Assembly (NCBI RefSeq): GCF_963675165.1
Contig: NC_087378.1
Coordinates: 8,173,809 to 8,237,808, forward strand
Length of the DNA stretch: 64,000 nucleotides
Source: Halichondria panicea
Taxonomy: Eukaryota; Porifera; Demospongiae; Suberitida; Halichondriidae
Reading direction: 5' to 3'
The position numbers and the translations under genes were made by a program. Below are positions 1 through 13,364 of this stretch, in pieces. The notes under the pieces are model-generated. The model ran no database searches and was not told the origin of the DNA. It saw only the letters and a list, made by a program, of their open reading frames with translations. The number at the start of each line of letters is the position of its first letter. Positions within the stretch are counted from its first letter, which is position 1.

Positions 1-2672
<2,672 letters not shown>

Positions 2673-3554
2673 TCTCATTTTATACTTAACAATCACATTT
2701 CTTTACTGAGTTTAACAACACTGTGTTAATTATTGTACTTGTTATTATTTTGCACTTATTAATTTCGTATACAAGACATGTGACAATCATGTGAGTCTGT
2801 CTTAAACGGAGGGGGGGGGGGGTGTCTTTCAACAGCCATAACTTCAGTACAATGAAATAGTTTTGCGTTCCTGTGAGTGGGTTCAATTCACTAGCAATAG
2901 TTTTGCGTTCCCGTGAGTGGGTCCAATTCACATGGGTTCAATTCACCAGCAATAGTTTTGCGTTCCGGTGAGTGGGTTCAATTCCAAATTGGCAAATACT
3001 TTTATCTCTCGAATATCAACTTTGATGGTACCATTTGAAAGGTCTCTTTCTAAGCTTTCAGAAAAACATAAATATTTGATTTTCAATCCACAGAATTCAA
3101 GTTATGGCAGCCCAAAATCATTAATTAAACGGATGGGGGGGGGGTGTCTTTCAACAGCCATAACTTCAGTACAAATTTCATTGGGGCTCTAATTTATCAT
3201 TTTGCGGCCTCAGACCCAACAGCCGTAACTTCAAATAGTTTTTTTTTTAGCTTTCAGAAAATCATAAAATGTTTGACATTAGTACTCAAGTTATGGCTGT
3301 TGAAAGATGTTCAACTACACCCCAACCCCCTCCGTTTAAGGCCAATGTGCAAAAAGAGCATGGAAAAAAGAGTACAAAAAAATAATTACACGTTGACATG
3401 CATGACAAAATAAATGGCTAACTTGACATCAAAATAAGGAATACTAATTATACAAAACACACGGTACTAGCTACTGTAGTTGTTGCTGATAGATAATATA
3501 GAAAAACAAGCGGGATAGATAAATAGAAAGCAGCAATGTTAGTCAATAGAGTGT
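2673..3554. other. Intergenic spacer between convergent MST and GTSF1-like genes
   Basis: No coding exon is visible. The spacer holds three direct copies of a unit beginning aatagttttgcgttcc (near 2858, 2897 and 2951), followed by a composite block of the foldback repeat family. The last ~200 bases are AT-rich and unremarkable. Confidence 0.7.
2805..3345. repeat. Foldback repeat family, composite copy 1
   Basis: Contains several arms of the dispersed family: caacagccataacttcag occurs twice in sense, and the antisense form (ctcaagttatggctgttga) closes the block. Internal hallmark segments ctttcagaaaatcataaa and tttgaaaggtctctttc are present. The block appears to be a nested or rearranged set of copies. 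Confidence 0.7.
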
Positions 3555-5640
3555 TTAGTGGGGGCCATTCTCGAGGAGACTGAGTCCATCTAGCACATTC
3601 GGCTTCTTGCTCAACTTGTCCTCCTGGTCTGCGTTCAACACCCTACCCTCTGACTTCTTGGCCTCTATCTTCTCAATCTAGAGAGAGGGGAATCAATGAG
3701 AGAGCATTATGAGGCTGCACCACACAAGCAAGGGAGGGGAATCAATGAGAGAGCATTATGAGGCTGCACCACACAAGCAAGGGAGGGGAATCATGATCAC
3801 ATAATAAACAATATAGCACAAATTCAACTCCAAAAAGGCCCATTCAGAAAAAAAAAACTCCTATTCATAAGCTTTTTGTCAGAAAATGAAACATTAAATT
3901 TGGGCTTAAAACAAGCAATCACTGAGATCTGATTATCAGTGGAAAGTGTGAAGGCGATAGCTATTCCTCTCACCTGTCTTAACATTTTCTTGAGTTTCCT
4001 GATGTCCCTCATACGCTTCTCCTCAGGCGTGGCCTCACTCTCGGTGGCTGTCTCAGTCTGTGTGTCTAATTCACTGGCCGAGGTCTCCAATGCCGGAGGT
4101 AACTGGAGTCCCCTGCTGTACGACACAGCTGCCAGGCCACGCCCTCTACCACGCCCCCTTCCCACCGGCTTGGTCCTAGCCGAGTAGTCAAACACCTGTA
4201 GAGTCAGTGGTGAGGCAAGTCTGATTTAATTAATAATTTTCCCAAATCGAAATTAATCTACTCTCAGTAAATCTAATAAGATTCTAACCGCAGTCCTCTC
4301 GTTCTCTCCCATCCCTACTCTCCTTGGTAGTCGTGTACTGGACTCTCTGGGACGCTGTTGTGTCTTGGAGGGGGTGGGCTGACGAGGAGGACCAAATGAT
4401 GAGGACCCTACCATCACAGTGCAGTCTGTGCGAGGAGAGGAGGAGGGGGGACAAGTACGCAGTGTTTAACACTGATACAGTGTGGCGGATTGGAGGGCAG
4501 TATAATTATACACTCACCATCGTCGTCCCAACATTCGGTTGTCTCTGGCACCACAAAGTTGGACGGGGGTACGTACAGATGACCAGTAGCCATGACAACC
4601 TCTGGGTTACTGGCATCTATAAAAAAGGGGTCAGAAACACACTTACTGATATTTTTATAATAAGAAACACACATCAGCAGGGTCACTATCTGACTGAAGG
4701 TTGCTAAGTCTTATCTACTTACTTTGCCTGTATATGATCTCCTTCTCCACCACTGCCTGCAAGGAGAGAGAAATAAAGAGGCTGTCTATACTACACACTG
4801 AGGGGAGGCTAGTGACCAGAGGAGCACCCACCCACTCTCAACACCACCACTGTACAATAGTGAGGAGAGGCTAGTGACCAGAGGGAGCACACCTTGTAGA
4901 CACCATCACTGTACAATCAACACCTCAAGGCTAGGTAGGTGCTAAAACTAATACTATGCAAGGCCCACCACAGCTGCTAATATTTACAGTTCCAACGTTT
5001 GTATTTATACCAGATACCGTATAGCGGGTAGTTTTCGTGGGGTAAAATATTCGTTATTTTCGTGGGCAGGCTGACCTCCACAAAATTTTAACATAGGCGT
5101 GGCTTATCGGAACGTAGGAATACCGTGCAGCCACGAGACTAAACGAAATTTTTACTCACAAATACCACCGTTTCTCGAGTTGAACGAATTTTTTACCCCA
5201 CGAAACTTACCCGCTATACGGTAATAAACTGAACCATGATCACATTATCCATGGTGTACAGTATAGCATACAGAGTACGTACTGATGTGTGCACTACCAT
5301 ACAGTGTGTGCGCAGTGTGTGCAGTACCATATCCCATACATAAGCATACATAAGCATACAGGTAAGGGCATCATAAGTCATACCCTTCCTTCACATGTCT
5401 TCACGTGATGCTCATATTCTTCGACAACCACAATGTGCTGGGCGTTGAATGGACAGGTCCTAAACTTCCTCATGTCCATGTTCTAACAAAAGAGGTATGT
5501 CAGGTAACACACAAGCTGACTGATTGGCCATCACAAACCTTAGAGCATTTCATGATATGATACTGCATTCTTTTGCGCTGCACCATATGGACAGGGTCAA
5601 AGGGACAAGGGACGAGCTCAAGTGGGTCCTCTGTTGACAT
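3555..5640 (-). CDS. GTSF1/Asterix-like protein with tandem CHHC zinc fingers and a C-terminal basic helix extension
   Basis: Seven exons on the minus strand: 5539-5640, 5384-5482, 4723-4756, 4518-4616, 4289-4425, 3974-4195, 3555-3677; phases agree and give 271 residues. Exons 1 and 2 each encode one U11-48K-type CHHC finger: CPFDPVHMVQRKRMQYHIMK-C (residues ~12-32) and CPFNAQHIVVVEEYEHHVKT-C (~44-64). The spacing is that of the GTSF1 pair, which in animals supports PIWI-piRNA silencing. After an acidic segment ending ETTECWDDDD comes a basic, Pro-rich stretch, an RG run (GRGRGRGRG) and a charged helix (RDIRKLKKMLRQIEKIEAKK). That C-terminal helix recalls the ends of PYM and eIF2A and is not part of vertebrate GTSF1, which is about 167 residues. 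The start is the only ATG ahead of the first finger. It lies head-to-head with ELP6. Confidence 0.85.
4785..4890. repeat. Two direct copies of a ~60-bp unit in an intron
   Basis: The segment gaggggaggctagtgaccag recurs about 60 bp later with minor changes, inside the second intron of the GTSF1-like gene. Confidence 0.6.
5015..5223. mobile_element. MITE with ~30-bp terminal inverted repeats, family 1
   Basis: The left end taccgtatagcgggta and the right end ttacccgctatacggta are inverted copies. The match continues inward through ttcgtggggtaaa on the left and tttaccccacgaaa on the right. There is no coding capacity in ~209 bp. The ends suggest a TA target duplication. It sits in an intron of the GTSF1-like gene, and related ends recur at 53508-53560. 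Confidence 0.8.
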
Positions 5641-5848
5641 TTTGGTCTGGGCTGGGTGACTGCAGATATTCAACTAGCTAACTAAGCCTATAAAGCGCTA
5701 CAGACCTTTTAGGGATCTTGATGTTTTTCTTCATGTGGGTGGTAACCACAAAAACCGCCGCCCCCCATCAAGTTCCTTTCTCATGACCTATGAACCTACA
5801 GTTGTCAATTCAGCAAAATAATTATCTACCTGAACCTTGAATCCAAAT
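5641..5848. promoter_or_regulatory. Shared upstream region of GTSF1-like (-) and ELP6 (+)
   Basis: The 208 bp between two divergent start codons must carry the promoters and 5' UTRs of both genes. No TATA box is evident. Inferred from gene arrangement only. Confidence 0.5.
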
Positions 5849-6591
5849 ATGCTAAGTCAGCATAAAATCAATGCCATGCTGACTGAAATATCTTCCTTTC
5901 TCAACCGATCCAGTGACAGAGACCTACTGGTGAGAACCAGCCTCAGCGACTAGTACAGCCTCTGCTAATGGGTATGTTGTATCTTGCAGGGTCGCAGTGT
6001 CGTGATAACAGACAGTGGCGGAGCTGATGGAGGGTTCCTAGTACACCACTTTATTGCACAGGCCCTGAGAGGTGTGTGGGTGTGTGGAGTGCAGCATCTG
6101 TGTGTAGGGTTGTGAGTCAATAGCATTCCTCTGATAAGCTCATAACCTGCTTACTACCCCGCTCACACACACACATGCTAAAATTATGGCTGTTATATAG
6201 ACTGAATGTTCAACCGAATTTTATCTGATGGTTCTGGGACTCTTTCAGCTGCCATAACTTAAATTCCACTGATCCAGTTTCAACGATTTTATGGTTTTCT
6301 GAAAGCTTAGAAAAATACCTTTCAAATGGTGTCATCGAAGTTCATATTTGAGTATTTGCCGATTTGGCCATACCATGGTCCAAGGGCGAAAAATGACAAA
6401 TTATGGCCCCAACGAAATTTTTGATTGAAACACATCATTTGCAAGATCTTTTTGTAAGCTTTCAGAAAATCATAACATTTTTGACATTGGATCAACGATA
6501 CTAAAGTTATGGCTGTTCAAAGATGTGCATCTACAACTCCCCTCCATTTAATCAATGAGGACTCTTTCAGCTGCCATAACTTGAATGCCGT

Positions 6592-6624
<33 letters not shown>

Positions 6625-7764
6625 TGGCCATATCACCATCCTAGTGTCCTGTGCTCAGTCCTACACACACTACAACTCAGTGGGTACAAAGCTTGGGGTC
6701 AGTTTCTCTCGACACGAGGAGCAAGGTCATCTCGTGTTTATCGACTGTCTCACTAAATTAACAACTCAACAACAAAATGGCCCCACAGATGAGGAGGTCA
6801 AAGGTCAAACAAGACACACCTTCTCTTTGGACAGGTAATACTATGAAGGGATGTTGACATACAAGTACTGTTTTTATTTGTAGTGCATTTTCTTTGAGGG
6901 GTCTTTATAAACTGCTCCATCAGTGTTTACTGGACGTGAGGCGTGTGAAACCTGACAAACCAGTTTGTCTGGTTCTTGATGACCTGAGTGTGCTTGTGAG
7001 TGTGGGTGTGAGGCTGGTGGAGGTGGTGGGCCTCGTACACTACTGTCAACACATGGTCACCTCTACTGCACATACTGTGAGTCACTATATATACTTGAGT
7101 ACACTACACTACAGCCTTATTAATATCACCTCGTTATTAGGTAAAGTTAGAGCATCACTTCATTGGCCATGCAGTTGAAGATTGTACTTTTGAGTATTGT
7201 CTCTTAAGTGCCTGTCCTGGCCATTTTATGCTACCCTCTAGTTATAATATTATACTGTTCCTACAGGCACTCGGAGGTGGTTATATGGTGACCATGGTCC
7301 ACTGTGAGGGTGGCGGTGGTTGTGATGAGGAGACCCTGGGTCATCACCTCGCTCACAAAGCACACCTCTCACTCCATGTGGAGGGTCTGCCCTCAGGCTA
7401 TTCCAGGGATGTACATGGACAGGTACAGTCTAGCTATAATAGGCCCTCCATTATCCTCACTACAACTAAATTTGTGTAACTAATACCATATGATATGGTG
7501 TTAGTTATAGCATATGTATGTTGACCACCAGTAGTTCTAATTTAGCTATTCAAACAATGCCATCTCTATATAATGTTGTGTGATTGTCTCTACATAAGGT
7601 CTACTATACTCTTCCCCACCATTACTGCTTATTCTCCCTACTATATACAGGTGAGGGCAGTCTGGAGGGACAGTCTGCCAGTGCTGAGGAGAGAGGCACA
7701 ATTCAAGCTGACTGATAGAACTGCACACCTGTTTGCTAAGGGAACTTCTAGTGCAGTGTTGTAA
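5849..7764 (+). CDS. ELP6: Elongator complex protein 6
   Basis: Six exons: 5849-5929, 5990-6071, 6624-6834, 6884-7076, 7267-7422, 7651-7764; 278 residues. ELP6 is a RecA-fold subunit of the Elp4-5-6 ring of Elongator, which modifies wobble uridines in tRNA. Recognisable family signatures are GGADGGFLVHHF near residue 37, SCAQSYTHYNSVGTKLGVS, CLVLDDLSVLVSVG, the HCEGG segment and the diagnostic C-terminus LFAKGTSSAVL. The start is fixed by an in-frame TGA at 5831-5833 and by the size of the family. The second intron has absorbed a foldback repeat and a CA microsatellite that ends at the splice acceptor. It is convergent with ADA, with 195 bp between stop codons. Confidence 0.93.
6184..6568. 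repeat. Foldback repeat family, copy in ELP6 intron 2
   Basis: Antisense arm (cagctgccataacttaaatt) with gattttatggttttctgaaa, a centre containing ggccataccatggtc, then the sense arm ctttcagaaaatcataacat ending at aaagttatggctgttcaaag. A partial extra arm follows at 6550-6568. Confidence 0.8.
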
Positions 7765-7959
7765 CAATCATTTGCGTATTATTTGATGCCGTATTATTTT
7801 AATTTGTGTACGTTGATCAATCAAATCACATGATCATGTCTGCTACCATAATGATGAACAAACTATCTTTGCTAATGAATGAACAAACTGAATATTAAAT
7901 ACAAAATTAATTGAGTCTTTGCTACGTACTAATAGTGAATATCAAATCGTAAGCACTGT

Positions 7960-9977
7960 TCAGCAGTGTCCTTGTTCTAATGCTGCCAGTCGCTCTCTGA
8001 TGGCTTTCACTACCTCCTGCTTCTCTTGGTCTGGCAGGAAGGCAGCCTCAGCACCAGCGAGTGCCTGGAGTGTTAAAAATGTACATTTTAATTGTTGAAA
8101 ATGCACAATCCTAGTTATGATAGCTATATAGCAGGCATATTTCGGGAAACCACTCCATACTGTTGTGTAATGTAACATTGTGTCCTGAAAGCAATCACTG
8201 ATCTTCTAAACACATCATTAGAGATAGGCCTTTCAAAGAGCTACAAATTCATTTATACGAGGTGGTAGCTATCAAAACAGCCTCTTTACTTACCAACTGT
8301 TTGAGCTGATCGTAGGTCAGTCCAATGTCCCTCTCTGCCACTACATACTCTCCATTGAGATCACAGAGCATGACTCCGGGGTCATCCGTGTTTATAGAGA
8401 AGGAGACACCATCCCTCGCAAAACGCAGGGAGGCGTGGTTGTCGTTCTGAGTGGAGCTGGTGTACACACTCGATGTGGGGCATACCTGCACATATATGAT
8501 TATGTACAAGCTTTAAATGTTATAGTCTAAGCATTATAGATTACTTGTTGAGATGTAAAGTGGATTTCAGGGGACAACAGCATAAACCTATAGATTTATA
8601 ATTATCGTCAAGTGAGTGCAGCTTTGCTACTACACATGTGGTGAAATTTTGCTTGAGATATGATTTTCACACAGTTTACCTCAAAATGGATCTTCTTCTC
8701 TCTTGCAAGGCAATAGATATCCTCATTTTGCAGCACATGATAGCCATGTCCAATCCTCTCTGCCCCCAAATCTTCAATGGCCTGCCTCACGTTCTCTGCT
8801 GGACCTGATTCTCCAGCGTGCACTGTCACATGTAGCCCCAGTTTTTTGGCCGTTAGGAACCCGTCTATGTGTCGAGGGTCCAGGGGTAGCAGCTCATTAC
8901 CGGCAATGTCCACACCCACAACCCCTCGAGACATGTAGCGGTGAGCCAGAGAGACGATTTCAGCACAGCGCTCTGTAGGAGCCAACCAGTGTCAATCTCT
9001 GACATGAAATTTTGTGGTCATACACAATAATTACTTCCCTCTAAGGAATTGAAAAGTTCTTACACATTATATTTTGGAAGCTATGGAAGGTAACTTAACA
9101 TTTTTGCGGAAGCTAATGAAATAATAAACAAGTAGGCCCACCTGGATTCTCTCTCTTGAAGCAGAGGATGGATCGCACTTTAACCCCAAACTCCTTCTCT
9201 CCTCGCTCGAGTCCTGCGATGACTCCCTCACAGTACTGCTCCCCAGTGGGTCCACCCACCACCTCACTAAACGGGTTGTACCGGATCTCAGCGTATACTG
9301 CATTCTGACGATGAAGGTCCTCTACATATTCGTAGGCCACCCTCGCCAGAGCTTCCTCTGTCCTGTGTGGGTGTGTGGTGTGGGTGTGTGTGGGAAGTGA
9401 CCATAGGAAGCGAACTAAGCAAGCCATTCAAGTCAGATTACTAACACCTGGATGTCATCTTGAGCCACTAAATAAGTGCCTAACCATAATCTAGTTACAT
9501 AACACGTTATTGTGGTAATGCAACCGCTAGTGTACTTGTGCCAAGTGACACCCACTCACCGGAGTATCTCTGCCAGGGCTGTGAAGACCTTGAGGAAGTC
9601 CACAAGGGAGGGAGCAGCTGATGGCAGGGCAACCCACAACTTGAATGCCTCTTCATCGTCATGGGGATACGGGAGACCGTACTCCTTCGAGAGCTCCCGT
9701 AGAGTGTTCAGACGACAAGCACCATCCAGATGAACATGAAGCTCTACCTGAAGTGATATAGACCACAAACAATGCCATTTAAATTTGATTGTCTGACATT
9801 ACTTAGAGTAGCATCTGATACCTTTGGTAGTTTAGCATACTTGGCTGCCATATCAGTGGACACTGTGGATGTTGTGGACGCTGTGGACACTGTGGACATG
9901 GCTAGTGAGAGTGGTGCTGTTTGTACCAGGAGAGATTTACTGCTGCGTTGAAGACAGCTCAAGAAAATTCTGTGCAT
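7960..9977 (-). CDS. ADA: Adenosine deaminase
   Basis: Six exons: 9822-9977, 9560-9747, 9142-9362, 8680-8972, 8294-8485, 7960-8064; 384 residues. It hydrolyses adenosine or deoxyadenosine to inosine. All active-site elements are present: VELHVHLDG (two zinc His), GVDIAGNE, TVHAGESG (zinc His and catalytic Glu), RIGHGYH and SINTDDPGV (zinc Asp). Exon 1 adds ~50 residues before the usual N-terminus, including a Ser/Thr-rich run (STVSTASTTSTVST). The first Met (9977) gives a basic start, MHRIFLSCLQRSSKS, that could be a mitochondrial presequence. The Met at 9899 would give a form closer to the usual cytosolic length. It is head-to-head with AP5S1. Confidence 0.95.
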
Positions 9978-10068
9978 AACTTTTTAGCTTTTTATACAGA
10001 GGTCATTCTGGACACACCCCTCTACAAGCCCCGCCCCCACTCTGCAGAGCCAAAGCTTGCTGGCTAGA
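9978..10068. promoter_or_regulatory. 91-bp divergent promoter between ADA (-) and AP5S1 (+)
   Basis: Only 91 bp separate the two start codons, so core promoter elements must be shared or overlap coding sequence. It contains a C-rich ccccgccccc box at 10029-10038. Inferred from arrangement. Confidence 0.5.
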
Positions 10069-11160
10069 ATGGTGTTTGGTTTCCTCTGTCACTCTGTGTC
10101 CTCCACTCCCTGCAGACTACTGTACACAGCTGTCTATGGAGATGACGTCCAGTCAGCATCCACCAAGGTACCTCCATCATAATAATTATTTGATCAGGAA
10201 TAATCTTATAATTGTCAAACACTCTGTTGCTCAGTTTTGTCATGTTTGTCCTAGATAATCATATAGTAGCTAGCTATGATTATGTGCTGGTTGTAGGTGG
10301 TGTCGGCAGAGGGTTCCCTGCGTACAATGAGGAAGGAGCAGCTACTGGAGGTGGCCTGTCGGGTCCAGTCTGAATACGGGTTCCGCTTAAGCACCCAGCT
10401 GACAACGAAAGTGCCTCGGGGGAAGGACGACACACCCTCCACTGGGGAAGAGTAAGTGGAGCTGATGTCTTCTCATCTATCACATGCTCTTTGTCCCTGC
10501 AGCTGCTCCAGAGGACTATTCAGGTAAGGAACGTACGAAATTGATCAACTAATATACAAACGTGAAACCTTTTTATTATTTTACCTATCATCCAGGTTGT
10601 CGGCAGGAGATCCCTTCCCCACTGTGAAGGTGGCTGTCTGGCAGGTGAAGGATGAGTAAGTACCAATCTTAAAGTGTACCTATTCTCACCCCCTCCCCTC
10701 CTATTAGGTGTGCGTACGTACTGATCTGTGAGTCAGATGAGAACAAGCTATTGGCAGAGAGTGTTCTAGAGACTATCACACGACTCATGACAGAGCATGT
10801 CACCTCACTGGAGCAGAGGAACGCTGAGGTATGATAGTGTATCTGCCCATAGGAAAACCAAAGTTTAACTAGGAACACCACGCTACATCAGATCTATATA
10901 GTGCTCAAGTAAACTCCTCCAAATACACGACTGTACAATTATGTTTGACCACTTTCCTTGAGTTACAATCCTTCATGTTATGTTTCTATGCCTACCCCGA
11001 GGTATGACCATTGTCCCCCCCTTCCCAGATAATGTTGAAAGCTGAGAAGGCGACTGCCGTGCTTCACCTGTTTCTACCCAACGGACAATTGCAGTTCATG
11101 AACCATAAAGTTGTAGCACAGAATGAGAAACAATTAGAAAAACTTATTACAGTCAAATAA
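10069..11160 (+). CDS. AP5S1: AP-5 complex subunit sigma-1
   Basis: Six exons: 10069-10167, 10297-10451, 10503-10523, 10596-10655, 10708-10828, 11029-11160; 195 residues, matching the ~200-residue vertebrate protein. It is the longin-fold small subunit of the AP-5 adaptor, a late-endosome to Golgi coat linked to SPG11/SPG15. Family signatures are the MVFGFLCHS start, RLLYTAVYG, the LRKEQLL-like helix (TMRKEQLLEVACRVQSE), the LLAESVLETITRLMTEH helix and the C-terminal LHLFLPNGQLQFMN. Exon 3 is a 21-nt microexon kept in phase on both sides. The stop codon overlaps an AATAAA (11156-11161). It ends 101 bp before the convergent coiled-coil gene. Confidence 0.88.
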
Positions 11161-11161
11161 A
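11156..11161 (+). terminator. AATAAA poly(A) signal overlapping the AP5S1 stop codon
   Basis: The hexamer spans the TAA stop, implying a very short 3' UTR. It suits the 101-bp spacing to the convergent neighbour. Confidence 0.5.
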
Positions 11162-11261
11162 ATGTGAAATTAGTTATATATTGCAATTATTGATACAAAA
11201 CTTTGCTGTCAATTAAGTGATATAATTGTGATGAAATGTCAGTCAATCAATCTTGCACGAG

Positions 11262-12336
11262 TTACATGTAGAGTCCTCGTGACGCTTTCTTCTTTTCCTC
11301 GACTTTGGCATACACTGCTTTCCTCTCCTGCGCACCGAAGTCTAATATCGATAAAATAGCTCTCAATTGGTCCTCTGCGTGGAAGTCTGTCAGAAGATGG
11401 TAAACAGCTTGCTTCAAGAAGTGTAGTTGCATCTTGTCCATACGATCCACCCCTGGATTACTTCCCTCAGCGAGAGTGGGGAGTCCTTTCTTTAGTTTCT
11501 GCTGTGCATTGAGTAGCTTTGTGTTCAACTGCTCCATTTCTTTGTCCTTCTCTTGCAGTGAGGAAGAGAGTTGCTTCTCCAACTGCTCACATCTCGAGTG
11601 CTCCTGCTGTAAGGAGACCTCCACACGTTCCCTCTGGATCTTAGACTCCCTCAACTGCAACGAATAAACTACGGCAATCAACAATAGATAGTGTGTATAG
11701 TCCAAGTATGAAAACAAGGTGAATATTGCATCTAACCATAGATTGAAAACTCTTCAATCTATAGTCTAGCATAATTAACGCAGACACACATGGTTCACAC
11801 CTCTAGCTGCCATTGCTGTAATAGCTCCTCCAGTTCTTGAGCGTGTGAGTGACTCTGGTCCAAACTCTGGGCCAGCTTGGTCTTGTTGGCTATCTCCCTG
11901 GCAACCTGCTGTCGGTAGCGCTCCAGCTCTCCCCTCACTCTCACCATCTCATCATCACGCTCTCCCAACAGTTTACGAGATTCCTGTCAGTAACACAAAT
12001 AAGTCTATAATTATAGTGAAGTTGAACATCTGTGGGAATATTCCCTGCTTTTTTAGGAAAACGGTTAAAAATTAGCCCCTTGTCCTTTACATCCAATGCA
12101 AGCTCCAGTTCCTCGACAGTTTTCCTGAGTAGCTGTGTAACTTCGTCCCCTGTGGCACTTGCGTCCAACAGTCCCTCGTCCTCCGAGTCTGGGTAGGTGT
12201 GGTCTGAGTCACTGTTGTGGGCGGGCTGTGAGGGTGGTGAGGGTAGTGGAGAGTGTGAGGAATGTGAGGGAGGGGACTCTGTGGACCTGTTATTGGATAC
12301 CAGAGGGTGCTCCTCTTGAACTGTTGGCTCTGACAT
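11262..12336 (-). CDS. Short coiled-coil protein with GRIP-like C-terminal domain (putative golgin)
   Basis: Three exons: 12091-12336, 11801-11983, 11262-11654; 273 residues. The N-terminus is low-complexity, with Ser/Pro/His runs and an acidic DSDHTYPDSEDEG stretch. Residues ~65-205 are heptad-rich coiled coil (ELEELLQQWQLELRES, CEQLEKQLSSSLQEKDKEME). A compact helical domain follows: MQLHFLKQAVYHLLTD, then LRAILSILDFGAQERKAVYA. The pattern of an aromatic-Leu-Lys start, then L-x-x-I-L-x-(L/F), then an acidic/Arg helix, resembles GRIP/GRAB domains that bind ARL1 or ARF1 at the trans-Golgi. Known GRIP golgins are much longer, so the assignment to a subfamily is open. Confidence 0.65.
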
Positions 12337-13028
12337 TCTGCTGGGGTAAAAATAATTCCATTTCAGCAGTTGCAAATTGAGGGGGTGGGCCATGACAACC
12401 TTAACCACTATGGCACACTCTAGCTAGCTAATAGAAGGCACTGTGTACATTGTAGGTGACAAGTTGTACCAAGTGTCACCTGCAGGCGCTTAGGCTGTGT
12501 TCTTCTTTTGGTCTTGCAGGCAGGGTTTTAGCATAGATAAAAGAGTTTTAGCAAGTTGGGTTGTTCAGTCCAAATTAGGTATAAATCGTTGCAGCTAAAA
12601 GCCAGCCCCTCCCCATAATTATTTCAGGTAGAGCTATAGCCTCGATTCCAGATCTTTGATAGCGGCCTGGAATTGAGGCTAGTAGCTAACAAGTGGGTGT
12701 CCCATTCACACATAAAATGCCAATGACCTGTGCCTATAATAACTGATGTCAATTTTTTTTTTTTTTTTTTTTTTTTAATGGGGGGAGGAAGCCCCTTAAA
12801 TAATTATACACATGTGAAGCAATAGAAATATAAAAAATAAATGAAATGAGAGGAATGGAATTATGATTTTAACTGATGTCAATAGAGACTCAATACCCAC
12901 AGGAACTATAATAGTTCTTCTAAGAGCACAGTACACAGAGCTCTAGGTCACATGCATACAGACAGACAGAGTGTAAAGGTAGCTAGCTATCGTTTAACGT
13001 TTTAGGGCCTAAGACCATAATAGATAGT

Positions 13029-13055
13029 AGTGAGTGCTTAGGCTAAGCACTCACT
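13029..13055. repeat. Perfect 12-bp inverted repeat with 3-bp loop
   Basis: agtgagtgctta and taagcactcact are perfect reverse complements around ggc. It is a cruciform-capable site upstream of the NRF-like gene. The function is unknown. Confidence 0.75.
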
Positions 13056-13290
13056 GATAAGAGATCTGTTGTGATCATCTCACATCATCATCATTAGTCA
13101 TGCACCATTATGACATCATAGTATCCCCACCACACCAGATGGAACAATGACGAACCTGAACTCTTTATCAGATTCATTGTCCCTGTGTTATTATAGTCAT
13201 TGTGCATAGCGCATGTAACTATACATGTCATGTACTAGTACTGTTCAGTAGATGGGAAAATGGGAGCTTGTGGTGAATTACATGTGACCT

Positions 13291-13298
13291 TATATAAA
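13291..13298 (+). promoter_or_regulatory. TATA-like box upstream of NRF-like gene
   Basis: tatataaa in a plausible core-promoter position if the 5' UTR is short. AT-rich context weakens the call. Confidence 0.3.
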
Positions 13299-13364
13299 TT
13301 TGCATAAAAAGCATCACTTCCCATGTGGTTTCCATTTTAGTTAACACCTAATTTGCATTGATAA

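Larger units (their letters stand above)
12337..13364. other. Intergenic region between divergent coiled-coil and NRF-like genes
   Basis: No exon recognised. It contains a T homopolymer of about 25 bases near 12752-12776, AT-rich DNA, and a 12-bp-arm hairpin at 13029-13055. A TATA-like tatataaa lies at 13291-13298, 67 bp before the NRF-like start codon. Confidence 0.6.

Noticed and set aside
13029-13055. microRNA precursor
   Set aside because: Arms are only 12 bp with a 3-base loop, too short for a pre-miRNA.
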